The notes: a model not told the origin generated them from the sequence alone. 64,000 bases of DNA from DATFDN01 sp963830565 (GCA_963830565.1 CAWHMO010000007.1:350515-414514); one strand, 5' to 3'; counted from the first letter of the stretch, positions 9,560 to 19,080 are shown. Numbers and translations are program-made.

Positions 9560-9680
9560 GCCCGGCCGGTAGCCCGAATGCGTCCTGGTCCGTGAGACCG
9601 CGAGGGAGCGTGTGGCGCCGGCCGGTTGTCCGTAAGCCCGAACAGTCGTCTGGGCCCGAGCCCGCATCGAGGAGGATGGG
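9560..9680 (+). ncRNA. Candidate bridge-RNA region of the IS110 element
   Basis: GC-rich non-coding leader directly upstream of the IS110 transposase with GGCGCCGGCCGG and GGGCCCGAGCCC self-complementary segments. In IS110-group elements the 5' non-coding end encodes the bridge RNA that pairs with target and donor DNA. No guide loops were assigned; the call rests on position and family knowledge only. Confidence 0.35.
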
Positions 9681-9682
9681 TG

Positions 9683-10505
9683 ATGGATGAGCCGCCTGCC
9701 GCCGAGCGCTTCGTCGGCATCGATGTCTCCAAGAGCCGCGTGGACGTGCATGTGCGCCCCGGCGGGACCGCGTTCACTTGCACCACCGACCCGGACGGCC
9801 TGGCCGATCTGGTCGGCCGTCTCCAACCGCTGCGGCCCAGGCTCGTCACCATGGAAGCCAGCGGCGGCTACGAGGGCGTCGTCGCCGCGGCGTTGGCCGA
9901 GGCCGGTTTGCCGGTCGCTATTGTCAACCCGCGCCAGGTGCGCAAGTTCGCCGGCGCCATTGGACGGCTCGCCAAGACCGACGCGATCGACGCCGGCGTC
10001 ATCGCCCATTTCGCCGAGGCCGTCCGCCCCGAGCCCAAGCCGATGCCCGATGCGCTGTCGCTGCGGCTGCGCGAGCTGCTCGCCAGACGCCGCCAGCTCG
10101 TCATCATGATCAACGCTGAAAAGCAGCGCCTGGGCAAAGCCGCCGACAAACTGGCCCAGCGGTCGTTCAAGACCATCCTGCGCAGCCTGGAGGCCGAACG
10201 CGCGCGGATCGATCGCGCCCTCGACAAGCTGATCGCGGACAGCCCGGTGTTCTGCGCCAAGCAGGATCTGCTCAAGAGCGTCCCAGGCATCGGCGACGTC
10301 GTCGCGCGCACGCTGATCGTCGAGTTGCCCGAACTCGGCACCGTCGATCGCCACCAGATCGCCGCCCTCGCCGGCGTCGCTCCCATGAACCGCGACAGCG
10401 GCAGCTATCGCGGCAAGCGGCGCATCCAGGGCGGGCGCGTCGAAGTGCGGGCACCCCTCTACATGGCCTGCCTGGTCGCGATCCGCCACAATCCGCCACT
10501 GCGCA
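9683..10505 (+). pseudogene. IS110-family transposase, C-terminally truncated
   Basis: ATG at 9683 with GGAGGA ten bases upstream. The N-terminal DEDD RuvC-like domain shows FVGIDVSKSRVDVHV (first Asp), TMEASGGYE (Glu) and KTDAIDAGVIAHFAE (last two Asp). The C-terminal Transposase_20 domain is visible as LLKSVPGIGDVVARTLI and GVAPMNRDSGSYRGKRRI, including the Ser of the family's second active site. The conserved tail after MACLVAIRHNP is absent. The reading frame stays open through the junction to the glycosylase stop at 11191, producing a 521-codon fused frame that is probably fortuitous. Confidence 0.88.
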
Positions 10506-10591
10506 GCTCTCCCTGCCATCTGAGTTCAGACCCGCGCGCAACCGGTGCGCAAGCCCGAGCTGCGTCGCGTTCGCCCTGGAGCGGGCATAGT

Positions 10592-11191
10592 ATGCCCCGC
10601 CGCCTGACCTCGGACGAACTGCCCGCCGACACCGTAGCACTTGCGCGCTTCCTGATCGGCCGCATCGTCGTGCGCCGGCTGGCTGGCGGACTAGCGAGCG
10701 GACGCATCGCAGAGACCGAGGCCTACCTTCCGGACGATGCCGCATGCCATGCCGCCTCCGGGCGCACCGCGCGCAACGCCTCGCTCTTCCTTGCCCCCGG
10801 GCGTGCCTACGTGTACCGGGCCTACGGCCGATCGTGGATGCTCAACGTGTCGAGCGAGGCGGAAGGCGTCGGCGCGGGCGTGCTGCTGCGGGCGCTGGAG
10901 CCCCTGGAAGGGATCGCGCTCATGCAGCGCAACCGGGACGGAGTGGCGAGCCTGCGCGACCTGGCGCGCGGCCCCGGCCGACTCGCCCAGGCCCTGGCGA
11001 TCGATCGCACGCTGGACGGGATCGACCTCTGCGCCGACACGCGATTATGGCTCGCATCCGACGGCATGGTGGAGGGTGACATCGGCGCGAGCGTGCGCAT
11101 CGGCATCACCAAGGATGCCGACCGCGTGCTGCGGTTCTTCCGGCGCGGCAGCCGGTTCGTGAGTGGGCCAGGATGGCTCAACGGCCTCTGA
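10592..11191 (+). CDS. 3-methyladenine DNA glycosylase (Mpg/AAG family)
   Basis: 199 residues, normal length for bacterial AAG-type enzymes. RRLTSDELPADTVALARFLIG opens the domain; GRIAETEAYLPDDAACHAASG holds the catalytic Glu; LAPGRAYVYRAYGRSWMLNV supplies the Tyr residues that replace the flipped base. It removes alkylated purines in base-excision repair. Start ATG 10592 was chosen because homology begins there; the upstream frame belongs to the truncated IS110 transposase, whose loss of its 3' end brought it against this gene. The native promoter may therefore be missing. Confidence 0.9.
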   Translation: MPRRLTSDELPADTVALARFLIGRIVVRRLAGGLASGRIAETEAYLPDDAACHAASGRTARNASLFLAPGRAYVYRAYGRSWMLNVSSEAEGVGAGVLLRALEPLEGIALMQRNRDGVASLRDLARGPGRLAQALAIDRTLDGIDLCADTRLWLASDGMVEGDIGASVRIGITKDADRVLRFFRRGSRFVSGPGWLNGL

Positions 11192-11236
11192 GCGGTGATA
11201 CTCCGCCACGGCATTGCCCGCCGGGAGGAACATCAC

Positions 11237-12814
11237 ATGCAGTACACGCCGCCGCCGCATGTCACCCAGCACTGGCACATCACCAAGCCCGCGGCGAGCG
11301 GCCGGGGCGGCATCGTGGTCAGCCAATCCAAGGACGCGGCCGAGGCCGGCGTGGCGGTGCTGGACGCGGGCGGGAACGCGATCGACGCGGCGGTTGCCAC
11401 GGCGCTCGCGCTCGCGACCGTGGAGCCGTGGAACTCGGGCCTCGGTGGCATCGGGTTCGCGCTGGTCCACCGCGCCGGGAACAAGCAGGCCGAGGTCGTC
11501 GATTTCGGCCCGGTGGCGCCGCGCGGTCTCGATCCCTCCCGCTTCACGCTGACCGGCCGGATGACACGGGATCTGTTCGCCTGGCCAGGGGTGGAGGGCG
11601 ACGCCAATATCCATGGCCCGCTCTCCTTCGCCATTCCGTCCTCGACGGCCGGTTACGCTTTCATGCACGAAAGCTGGGGCAAGCTGCCATTGTCGGAGGT
11701 GATCGCGCCGGCGATCGCGCTCGCCCAGCGCGGCCTGCCGCAGGATTGGTTCACGACGTTGAAGGTCGCCAACTCGGCGGCGGTGCTGCGGCTGTATCCT
11801 GAGAGCGCGCGCATCTATCTGCCGAATGGCCTGCCGCCGATTCCGCCTTATCAGGGGACGCCCGGCTTTTTCCGGCTCGGAAATCTTGGCGCCACGCTGG
11901 AGCGGCTGGCCCGCGCCGGCCTGCGCGATTTCTACGAGGGCGAGGTCGCACGGGCGATCGCCGCCGATGTGAAGGCCGTCGGGGGCGTGTTGTCGGCCGA
12001 GGATCTGCGCCAGTGCCAGGCCCGGCTGCGCCCGGCCACCGAGGTGGCGTGGCGGGGACGGACTTTACAGCTCACTGGCGGATTGACGGCGGCGCCCACG
12101 TTGATGCGCGTGCTGGAGCGCATGGCGGAGGCGCCATACGGCGACCGGCCCTCGCCCGCCTGGTACGTGGCGCTCGCCCGCGCCATGAAGGCCGCGTATG
12201 CCGAACGGCTGAGCGGGCTGGGCGAGACGGAGCCGCCTGGGGCCGATACCTGCACCACCCACCTCACGGTCTGCGACGCCGAGGGCACGATGGTGGCAAT
12301 CACCTCCACGCTGCTGTCGTCCATGGGCAGCCGGGTGGTGTTGCCGCAATCCGGCGTGCTGCTGAACAACGGTGTCATGTGGTTTGATCCTCGCCCCGGC
12401 CAGCCGAACTCGATGGCGCCCGGCAAGCGGCCGCTGACCAACATGCTGCCGGTGATCCTGAAGGACGGGGCGCGGCCATGGATCGCCGGCGGCGCCTCGG
12501 GCGGGCGGCGCATCCTGGCGGCGGTGTTCCAGACCCTGACCTACGCCGCGGATTTCGCCATGGACCTGGAGGAGGCGGCGCATCACCCGCGCATCGACGT
12601 CTCCGACGCCGAGAAGGTGAGCGTGGATCGGCGCATGCCGGAAACGGTGATCGCGGCGCTGCGCGCCGACGGTCCGGTGGAGGTCGTCGAGCACGCCGCC
12701 ATGCCGATCAACTTCGCCTGCCCGAACCTGATCATGCAGCACGAAGACGGCACCCGCACGGGGATCAGCGACGTGGCCTCGCCCTGGTCGGCGGCGGGGG
12801 CGCAAGGATTATAG
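11237..12814 (+). CDS. Gamma-glutamyltransferase family protein
   Basis: 525 residues, Ntn-hydrolase fold. The large-subunit motif GNAIDAAVATALALATVEPWNSGLGG is clear (positions about 55-80). The autoprocessing Thr nucleophile lies in DTCTTHLTVCDAEG, and LLNNGVMWFDPRPGQPNSMAPGKRP and GGASGGRRI are substrate-binding segments. No signal peptide is visible, so it may be cytoplasmic, unlike periplasmic GGT. Roles include glutathione or gamma-glutamyl compound turnover; related acylases share the fold. ATG 11237 has GGGAGGAA upstream. Confidence 0.85.
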   Translation: MQYTPPPHVTQHWHITKPAASGRGGIVVSQSKDAAEAGVAVLDAGGNAIDAAVATALALATVEPWNSGLGGIGFALVHRAGNKQAEVVDFGPVAPRGLDPSRFTLTGRMTRDLFAWPGVEGDANIHGPLSFAIPSSTAGYAFMHESWGKLPLSEVIAPAIALAQRGLPQDWFTTLKVANSAAVLRLYPESARIYLPNGLPPIPPYQGTPGFFRLGNLGATLERLARAGLRDFYEGEVARAIAADVKAVGGVLSAEDLRQCQARLRPATEVAWRGRTLQLTGGLTAAPTLMRVLERMAEAPYGDRPSPAWYVALARAMKAAYAERLSGLGETEPPGADTCTTHLTVCDAEGTMVAITSTLLSSMGSRVVLPQSGVLLNNGVMWFDPRPGQPNSMAPGKRPLTNMLPVILKDGARPWIAGGASGGRRILAAVFQTLTYAADFAMDLEEAAHHPRIDVSDAEKVSVDRRMPETVIAALRADGPVEVVEHAAMPINFACPNLIMQHEDGTRTGISDVASPWSAAGAQGL

Positions 12815-12823
12815 GGCAAGGGC

Positions 12824-12851
12824 GGCCGGCACGCCTTCAGGTACGCCGGCC
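12824..12851. terminator. Hairpin between convergent genes, probable bidirectional terminator
   Basis: GGCCGGC arms at 12824-12830 and 12845-12851 pair around a TTCA loop with a partly matched upper stem. It lies in the 50-base gap between the convergent gamma-glutamyltransferase and CBS-domain genes. There is no T-run, so intrinsic termination would be weak. Confidence 0.45.
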
Positions 12852-12864
12852 GTCCAAGAAGGCG

Positions 12865-14010
12865 TTACTCCGCCGCGGTCTGGGTGTGCTGTCCACCCTC
12901 GCGGGCAACACCGCCGAGCGCGCGGCCGGCCTCCTGCGTTAGCCCGCCCGTGCGAGCAATGTCGGACAGCGATACGACGCCGACCAGGCGCTTGTTGCGG
13001 TTCATGACCGGCAGACGACGCACCTGCTGTTCGGCCATGTTGTCCGCCACGTGCCTCAGATCCTCGTCCTCGAACACGTAACGCACGTCGGACGTCATCA
13101 CCTCACGCACCTTGGTCCGCGCGGGGTCGCGGCCTTCGGCGGCTACTCGCACCGCCACGTCGCGATCAGTCACCATGCCCACCAGCCGGTCCCCTTCGCC
13201 CACCGGCAGGGCTCCGGTATCCTCCTCGCGCATCAGGCGCGCGGCCTGCTGGACCGTGTCTTCGGGACTGGCAACGCGCACGCCGCGGTGCATGACATCG
13301 GAAACGCGGCCATGCCGCTCCTGCTGCCCAGATCGGTCGGACTGTCCAAACCCCTGGTTCTCCTGCCGGCGCTGGTCCAGCTGCTGTTCGAGCGTATGGA
13401 GCGCCTGGTCGGCCAACTGGCGGACGGAACGCACCAGAATGGTCGTACCCTCGAACAGCGTGCCGAGGTATTCGCGCACGAACTGCTGCTGCGCCGCCAC
13501 GAAGCGGCCGGCGTCGGCCAGCTGGAACAGCTGCTCGGCCGAACGCAGGTTCGTCTGGATCACCCCCTGGACCAGACGCTCCAGACCTTGCTGCATATCG
13601 CCAAATCCTTCGCCGGAGACGCGCGGCAGAACCATGAGAGTGCGCACATCCTGCGCCCGCTCCTGAACCGCCTGCGCCACGGTCCGGGCCGTGCGCTCAA
13701 GCTGTTCCGTAGTGTTCTCGACGAAGCGTCGATGCTCGTCTGCGAGCACGTTTGAATTCCTGCGCGTCGAGTTCCGCGGCCGCCTCGCCAAAATGCCGAA
13801 CCGTGTCGGCGCTGGCAGTCGCGCTCCGCCGCATGGCGTCCGCCGCCGCCTCGCCGGACTCCCGCACCGCCTCGCCGGTCAACCGACCGGTCTGCTCCGC
13901 CGCGCTGGCGCTGCGCTGGGTCGCTTCGCTCGCGCCCTGAGTGGCGCTTCTTGCAGCGGCCCGGATCTGCTCCTGAACTCCGTTGTCTTCTTGTCTGAAT
14001 TGTCGGCCAT
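12865..14010 (-). pseudogene. Phasin-like protein fused to a CBS-domain pair, two frameshifts
   Basis: Reading across three frames gives one protein: MADNSDKK, then an Ala/Thr/Ser-rich helix (EQIRAAARSATQGASEATQRS...), then NVLADEHRRFVENTTEQLERTA, which continues uninterrupted to 12865. Shifts lie near 13988 (a G seems missing before ACAACGG) and near 13753 (an extra A in CAAAC). The middle resembles phasin_2 (long amphipathic helices, LFQLADAGRFVAAQQQFVREYLGTLFEG). The C-terminus holds two CBS repeats (VSDVMHRGVRVASPEDTVQQAARLM and VREVMTSDVRYVFEDEDLRHVADNM) that usually bind adenosyl nucleotides. Both shifts are in short runs, so the gene may be intact. Confidence 0.7.
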
Positions 14011-14299
14011 GATTTTACCCAATCGTCGCTCGAGTTGCGAATTGAACTGCGCGATTGCACGCGCAGGCAGTGCGCCCTCGAAAGCGAGGACCACCTGCTA
14101 TTTCGGACGGCATCTGAAGGCTATAACCAGAATTGTTCGCCGGCCCGGACATGTTACGGTCTGGCTCCGCAACCTATGCCTGCATTATCAGCACCGTCGC
14201 CCGCACTACGGGTATAATGAACAAGTGGGCCAACTTTACTCTCATCTCCACCCTGTTCCCGATTTCGTGATCATCGGCCCGCGTTGTCCGCAGCCCAGC
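14011..14299. other. Intergenic region, lower GC
   Basis: About 290 bases between the phasin-CBS start and the end of the deacetylase gene. The composition is clearly less GC-rich than its surroundings, as expected for a promoter region of the phasin-CBS gene, but no convincing promoter pair or gene was found. Confidence 0.4.
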
Positions 14300-15214
14300 T
14301 CAGCCCTTCTCGCGCAGCGGCTTCCCGCACCAGCGTGCGATGTGGGCGTGTGTCCCAAACCACGCGCCTCTTGCTTTCGCATGCCCGACCAGCCGATCCA
14401 GCAGCCCCAGCCGGGAGCGATGGCCGATGACATGCGGGTGCATGGTCAGCAGGAACAGCCCGCCCTCGTCCCAGGCGCCGTCGAACTCGGCGGTGAAAAT
14501 CTCCTCCACCGCCGAGGGCGGCGTGTACGGGCGCAGCGGCGAGTGCCGCGTCATGTTGAAATACACGAAGTCGTCGCGGATCCACTCAGGCGGCAATTCG
14601 ATGATTCCCGTGGGCTCGCCTTCGTCCTCCAACTCGTACGGGTCATCGTCCGCCATCAGGCTGCTGTCATAGAGCAGTCCCATTTCGCGGATGATGTCGA
14701 GGGTGTTGGGGGAGAAGTCCCAGCTCGCGGTGCGCATTCCCACGGGTTCCTGGCCGGAGACGCGCTCCAGCACCTCGCGGGCGCGTAGCGAGAGGTCGCG
14801 CTCGGCCTCGCGTGGCAGGGTCGTGTTCAGCTCGTGAATCCAGGAGTGGATGCCGATCTCGTGGCCCTCATCGGCGACGGCCCGCACTTCGTCGGGATAG
14901 AGCAGGGCGGAGACCGCGGGGTAGAAGAAGCTCGCCGGCACGGAATGGCGCGCCAGCAGCCGTCGGATGCGCGGCATGGCGGCGCGGTTGCCGTACTGGC
15001 CCTGGCTGATCCGCATGGGGCTCAGGTCGTTGTCGCGCAGCGGAATCGTCTCGTGGTCCGCGTCGAACGACAGTGCCACGGCGCAGCGCGCGCCCTCGGG
15101 CCAGGCGTGCGGGCGTAGGCTGCGCCCGGCGCGGGCGCGGCCGACGATCCGCCGCCAGGCAGGCTCCGTCCATTGCCAGGGCTCGCCGTCCGGTCGCGTG
15201 GGATCGTTGTTCAT
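14300..15214 (-). CDS. Polysaccharide deacetylase-family (NodB/PuuE-like) hydrolase
   Basis: 304 residues starting MNNDPTRPDGEPW. NodB-domain motifs: ALSFDADHE (catalytic and metal Asp), HEIGIHSWIHE (metal His pair), RTASWDFSPNT, and LLTMHPHVIG near the C-terminus (catalytic His). The layout is closer to the PuuE/peptidoglycan-deacetylase branch that acts on allantoin or small amides than to chitin deacetylases. No signal peptide. It is divergent from an amidase 57 bases away and near an M20 peptidase and TRAP genes, which suggests amide or ureide catabolism (inference). Confidence 0.85.
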   Translation of the reverse strand: MNNDPTRPDGEPWQWTEPAWRRIVGRARAGRSLRPHAWPEGARCAVALSFDADHETIPLRDNDLSPMRISQGQYGNRAAMPRIRRLLARHSVPASFFYPAVSALLYPDEVRAVADEGHEIGIHSWIHELNTTLPREAERDLSLRAREVLERVSGQEPVGMRTASWDFSPNTLDIIREMGLLYDSSLMADDDPYELEDEGEPTGIIELPPEWIRDDFVYFNMTRHSPLRPYTPPSAVEEIFTAEFDGAWDEGGLFLLTMHPHVIGHRSRLGLLDRLVGHAKARGAWFGTHAHIARWCGKPLREKG

Positions 15215-15271
15215 GCTCGCTCTCCGGTTCCCTGCCGGTATGCTGCGCCGGTCGCAAGCCGCGAGGAAGCC

Positions 15272-16666
15272 ATGTCCAGCACCGACGCCGCCCTGCTCAG
15301 CGCCGAGGAGATGATCGCGCTCTACGCCCGCCAGGAGCTGAGCCCGGTGGAGGTACTGCAGGCAGTGACCGAGCGCGTGGCGCGGCTCAACCCGCGCTTC
15401 AACGCCTTCGTTGCCATGAACCCGCGCGCCATCGATGCCGCGCGCGACAGCGAGGCCCGCTGGCGGGCAGGCCGTCCGATCGGCCTGCTTGATGGCGTGC
15501 CCTGCACGGTCAAGGACCTGGTGGACGTGGCCGGCTTCCCGACACGACGCGGCAGCCGGCTCACCGACCCGGCGCCGGTGTCGGAGGATGCGCCTCTGGT
15601 CCTGAGCCTTAAGCGCGAGGGCGCGGTGATCCTCGGCAAGACCACGACGACGGAGTTCGGCTGGAAGACGCCCGGTGATTGCCCGCTGAACGGCATTACG
15701 CGCAACCCGTGGGATACGTCGCGCACGCCCGGAGGCTCGTCCTGCGGCGCCGGCGCGGCCGGGGCCGCGGGGTTCGGGCCGCTGCATGTCGGCACCGATG
15801 CCGGCGGCTCCATTCGCATCCCGGCCGCTTGGTGCGGGCTGGTCGGGCTCAAGCCCAGCTATGGACGCGTTCCGCAATGGCCGGCCGGGGCCTTCGCCGC
15901 AGTCTCCTGCGCCGGACCGATGACCCGCACCGTGCGGGATGCCGCGCTGATGCTGTCGGCGCTGGCGCGCGCGGACATTCGCGACCCGTTCTGTCTTCCC
16001 GACGACCCGCGCGATTGGCGCGACGGCATGGAGGCAGGCGTGGCGGGGCTGCGCGTCGGGGTTCTGCGCCGACCTGGCTTCGAGGCGGCGGTGGACGCGG
16101 ATGGCGTGGCAGGGGTGGAGCGCGCGGCGGCGCTGCTGGCGCAGGCCGGCGCGGAGGTGGAGGACTGCGACCCCGCCCTGCCCGACACGCGCGAGATATT
16201 CGGCCGCGTGTGGGGCGCGGCGCTGTCCCGCCTGATCGGTCTGTATGCGGAAGAACAGCGCACGCTTCTCGACTCCGGCCTGCTGGAGGTCGCTCGCGCG
16301 CTCGGCGGGATGTCGGCGGTCGAGTACCTGGAGGCCGAGGCGATGCGCGCCGCCGCCGGTCACGCCATGGCCCGGCTTCACCTGCGCTATGACTTGGTGC
16401 TCTGCCCGACGGTTCCGGGCGGCCCGCCGGCGGCCGACGCGCCGACGGTGGATCCGCTGGAATCGTTGTGGACGAAATGGGCGCCGTGGACCTTCGCTTT
16501 CAACTTGACCCGCCAGCCTGCTATCACCGTCCCGGTTGGCGTCGGTAGCACCGGCCTGCCGCGCTCGGCGCAGGTCGCCGCAGCGCAGTACCGCGATGAT
16601 CTGGTGCTGCGCGCTGCACGGGTGTTGGAGTTATCAGAACCATCAACGGTTGCAAATTTCTGCTAG
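15272..16666 (+). CDS. Amidase (amidase-signature family)
   Basis: 464 residues. The Ser-cisSer-Lys triad is complete: Lys in PCTVKDLVDV, cis-Ser in TPGGSSCGAGAAGAAG and nucleophile Ser in GTDAGGSIRIPA. It hydrolyses carboxylic amides in the cytoplasm; GatA is unlikely because gatB and gatC are absent and the C-terminus is shorter. GCGAGGAAG precedes ATG 15272. The C-terminal codons around 16640 are unusually AT-rich compared with the body. Confidence 0.9.
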   Translation: MSSTDAALLSAEEMIALYARQELSPVEVLQAVTERVARLNPRFNAFVAMNPRAIDAARDSEARWRAGRPIGLLDGVPCTVKDLVDVAGFPTRRGSRLTDPAPVSEDAPLVLSLKREGAVILGKTTTTEFGWKTPGDCPLNGITRNPWDTSRTPGGSSCGAGAAGAAGFGPLHVGTDAGGSIRIPAAWCGLVGLKPSYGRVPQWPAGAFAAVSCAGPMTRTVRDAALMLSALARADIRDPFCLPDDPRDWRDGMEAGVAGLRVGVLRRPGFEAAVDADGVAGVERAAALLAQAGAEVEDCDPALPDTREIFGRVWGAALSRLIGLYAEEQRTLLDSGLLEVARALGGMSAVEYLEAEAMRAAAGHAMARLHLRYDLVLCPTVPGGPPAADAPTVDPLESLWTKWAPWTFAFNLTRQPAITVPVGVGSTGLPRSAQVAAAQYRDDLVLRAARVLELSEPSTVANFC

Positions 16667-16779
16667 ATAAGTCGTTTTGTAGAAAATGACACATTGATCT
16701 GCTACTTACAGTCGGTTGTTCTCGAAGCATCATCGGAGCGAGTTTGACCTCAGCGGTATCGGGCGCTGGAGGTCCATTC

Positions 16780-17958
16780 GTGGTCGTCATGCAGGACAAG
16801 CAGATCGCGGGCTGGCTTGCCAGCCAGCACGATTCAATGGTCGCGCTGCTGCGCAGCATCGTGGATATCGACAGCAACAGCTACGACAAGCATGGAATCG
16901 ATGCGGTGGGCGAGGTGCTGCACCATTTCCTCGTGGCGCATGGCGCATCGATCGAGGTGATCCAGCAGCCCCGGCATGGCGACGTGCTGCGTGCTTCGGC
17001 GCCTTGGGATGGTCCGGCGGGAAACGCGGGCGGCAGCGTTCTCCTGATGGGCCACCGCGACACGGTATTCCCGGACGGCGAGGCGGGGCGGCGGCCCTTC
17101 ACCGTCCGGGGCGAACGGGCCTACGGACCGGGCGTCGCCGACATGAAGGGCGGGCTGGTCATGAACTGCTTCGTGCTCGCAGCCTTCGCGCGCTTCGGCG
17201 GCGCGCCGGCCCCGGTTGTCGGACTGTTTACCGGAGACGAGGAGATCGGCAGCCCGGAGGGGCGCCCGGTGATCGAGGCGGAGGCGCGGGGCGCGCGCGC
17301 GGTGTTCAACAGCGAGCCGGGCCGTCGCTCCGGGGCCGTCGTCACGGGGCGCAAGGGCGGCGTGTTCATGACCTTCCAGATCACCGGCCGCGCCGCCCAT
17401 TCCGGCGGGAACTTCACGGACGGGATCAGCGCGATCGAGGAGCTGGCGCGCAAGGTGCAGGCGATCCATGCGCTCACCGACCTCGACCGCGGCATCACCC
17501 TCAATGTCGGCTTGGTGCGCGGCGGGCAGAGCGTCAACACGGTTGCGCCGCTCGCGGAAGGACAGGTCGACATCCGCTATGTCCATCCCGAGGACCGCGA
17601 CGAGGTGGTTGCACGTGTGCAGGCCATCATCAACCGTAGCTTCGTCCCAGGCACGCGAGCACAGCCGGAGCTGCGGGGCGAGTTCCTGCCGCTGAAGCAA
17701 ACTCCGGCCGCGGAACGGCTGTTCGAGCTCTATGGCGACGCTGCCCGGGCGAGCGGCTTCGCCCCGGAGGGTGAGTTCACCGGAGGCTGCGCCAATTCGG
17801 GGTTCGCCGCCGGCGTCGGCGCGCCGACGATCTGCGCCGTGGGCCCGGTCGGCGACAAGGCGCACACCGCGGACGAGTTCCTGGAGCTGGATAGCCTGGT
17901 GCCGCGCGCCCAGGCCTGCGCGCGAGCCATCCTGCGGCTGGAGCAGGCCGGGCTGTAG
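16780..17958 (+). CDS. M20-family metallopeptidase (carboxypeptidase G2/ArgE-like)
   Basis: 392 residues. Zinc ligands and catalytic residues are visible in LLMGHRDTVFP, YGPGVADMKGG, FTGDEEIGSPEG and near the C-terminus GDKAHTADEFLELDSL. A dimerisation-domain His lies in GRAAHSGGNF. The start is decided by GGAGGT six bases before GTG 16780; an upstream TTG at 16744 lacks a ribosome site. It releases an amino acid (often Glu) from an N-acyl or peptide substrate. Between an amidase and a TRAP operon, it likely processes imported amides. Confidence 0.87.
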   Translation: MVVMQDKQIAGWLASQHDSMVALLRSIVDIDSNSYDKHGIDAVGEVLHHFLVAHGASIEVIQQPRHGDVLRASAPWDGPAGNAGGSVLLMGHRDTVFPDGEAGRRPFTVRGERAYGPGVADMKGGLVMNCFVLAAFARFGGAPAPVVGLFTGDEEIGSPEGRPVIEAEARGARAVFNSEPGRRSGAVVTGRKGGVFMTFQITGRAAHSGGNFTDGISAIEELARKVQAIHALTDLDRGITLNVGLVRGGQSVNTVAPLAEGQVDIRYVHPEDRDEVVARVQAIINRSFVPGTRAQPELRGEFLPLKQTPAAERLFELYGDAARASGFAPEGEFTGGCANSGFAAGVGAPTICAVGPVGDKAHTADEFLELDSLVPRAQACARAILRLEQAGL

Positions 17959-18029
17959 CTCCCACCCTCCGCGATTGACACGAGGCCGGCCGGCGACGTT
18001 TCATCTCCCACGAACCTACGGGAGGGAAC

Positions 18030-19070
18030 ATGTCGGGAAACGGCTCCGCTCGGCCGCTCGCGCTGTCGCGCCGCGCCTTCATGGCGTCGGCCGCGACCAT
18101 TGCGACTTGTGGCGCACCGCTGGCCGCGCCGGCGATCGCGGCCGGCAACCGGGTCTTCACGTTCGCCCATGACGAGCCGCACGATACAGGCTACGGTTTC
18201 TTTGCCGACACGTTTAACGCGAAGCTCAAGCAGGTCAGCGGCGGGCGCTTCTCGATCCACGAATTCCCCGGCGCGCAGCTCGGCCAGGAGCCGGAGCTGG
18301 CGCAGAAGGTGCGCAGCGGCGACATCGACTTCGTCATCAACTCCACCGCCAATACCTCGACCGTGGTGCCGCAGGCGGGCGTGTTCTCGCTGCACTTCAT
18401 CTTCCGCGACGAGGCGCATCTGGCCAAGTCGATGCTCGACCCGGGGGTGAACGACCTGTTCCGGGAGATGATCGCGGCCAACACCACGGGCGCCAAGTCG
18501 CTTGGCCTCGGCACGCTCGGCTTTCGCAAGTGCTACGCCAAGTTCGAGATCAGGAACGTCGGCGACCTGAAAGGCCGGAAAGTTCGCGTGCAGGCGACCA
18601 AGACGGAGGACCGCTTCTTCAGCGCCTATGGCGCGGTGCCGATCCATATGCCGATCGGGCAGGTGTACACCTCGCTGGAGACCGGTCTGGTCGATGTCGC
18701 GGAGAACGGCGCCGACATCTACCGCGCGCAGAAGCACTATGAGGTGGCGCCCGTGCTGTCCGCGACCGACCACGAGGCGAACAACAACCATCTGTGGGTC
18801 AGCGACAAGGTCTGGAAGAGCCTTAGCCCCGAGGAGCAGGGCTGGGTCACGGCCACCTTCCAGTATGCCCGCGGCCTCGGCGTGCCGCGCTCGCTCGAGT
18901 ACGACCACGCCGCCGTGGAGTCGCTGAAGAAGATGGGCGTCGAGATCTTCACCGGCGTCGATCGCAAGAGCTTCATCGACATCGCGACGCCGATCCAGGA
19001 GGAGCAGGCCCAGGCGCTCGGGCCCTATGCCGTGAAGCTGCTGGCGCTGGTGCGCAAGGTGCCGTCCTGA
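18030..19070 (+). CDS. dctP: TRAP transporter solute-binding protein (DctP type)
   Basis: 346 residues. A twin-arginine signal (LSRRAFMASAATIATCG... ending at AIAA) directs it to the periplasm. The DctP family is recognised by GAQLGQEPELAQKVRSGDID, the ligand-carboxylate Arg region GRKVRVQATKTED and GLVDVAENGADIYRAQKHYEV. It delivers an organic acid to the DctQM permease encoded immediately downstream. ACGGGAGGG precedes the ATG. The substrate is not predictable from sequence alone. Confidence 0.9.
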   Translation: MSGNGSARPLALSRRAFMASAATIATCGAPLAAPAIAAGNRVFTFAHDEPHDTGYGFFADTFNAKLKQVSGGRFSIHEFPGAQLGQEPELAQKVRSGDIDFVINSTANTSTVVPQAGVFSLHFIFRDEAHLAKSMLDPGVNDLFREMIAANTTGAKSLGLGTLGFRKCYAKFEIRNVGDLKGRKVRVQATKTEDRFFSAYGAVPIHMPIGQVYTSLETGLVDVAENGADIYRAQKHYEVAPVLSATDHEANNNHLWVSDKVWKSLSPEEQGWVTATFQYARGLGVPRSLEYDHAAVESLKKMGVEIFTGVDRKSFIDIATPIQEEQAQALGPYAVKLLALVRKVPS

Positions 19071-19080
19071 TGCGACTGCG

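Larger units (their letters stand above)
9530..10505 (+). mobile_element. 3'-truncated IS110-family insertion sequence
   Basis: Contains a 5' non-coding region of about 150 bases and a transposase that stops matching the family after RHNPPLR near 10503. From there the frame runs into the sequence before the DNA glycosylase gene. The right end and the last 40-45 transposase residues are missing, so the element should be immobile. The left boundary is an estimate from the end of dgoK; IS110 elements lack obvious terminal inverted repeats. Confidence 0.75.

Noticed and set aside
9626..11191. A 521-residue transposase-glycosylase fusion protein
   Set aside because: The glycosylase has its own ATG and full-length domain, and the linker has no homology; the open frame is best explained by IS truncation in GC-rich DNA.
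14300..16381. Long minus-strand extension of the deacetylase frame through the amidase gene
   Set aside because: It is antisense to a fully conserved amidase; GC-rich codon bias leaves antisense frames open. The deacetylase starts at 15214.
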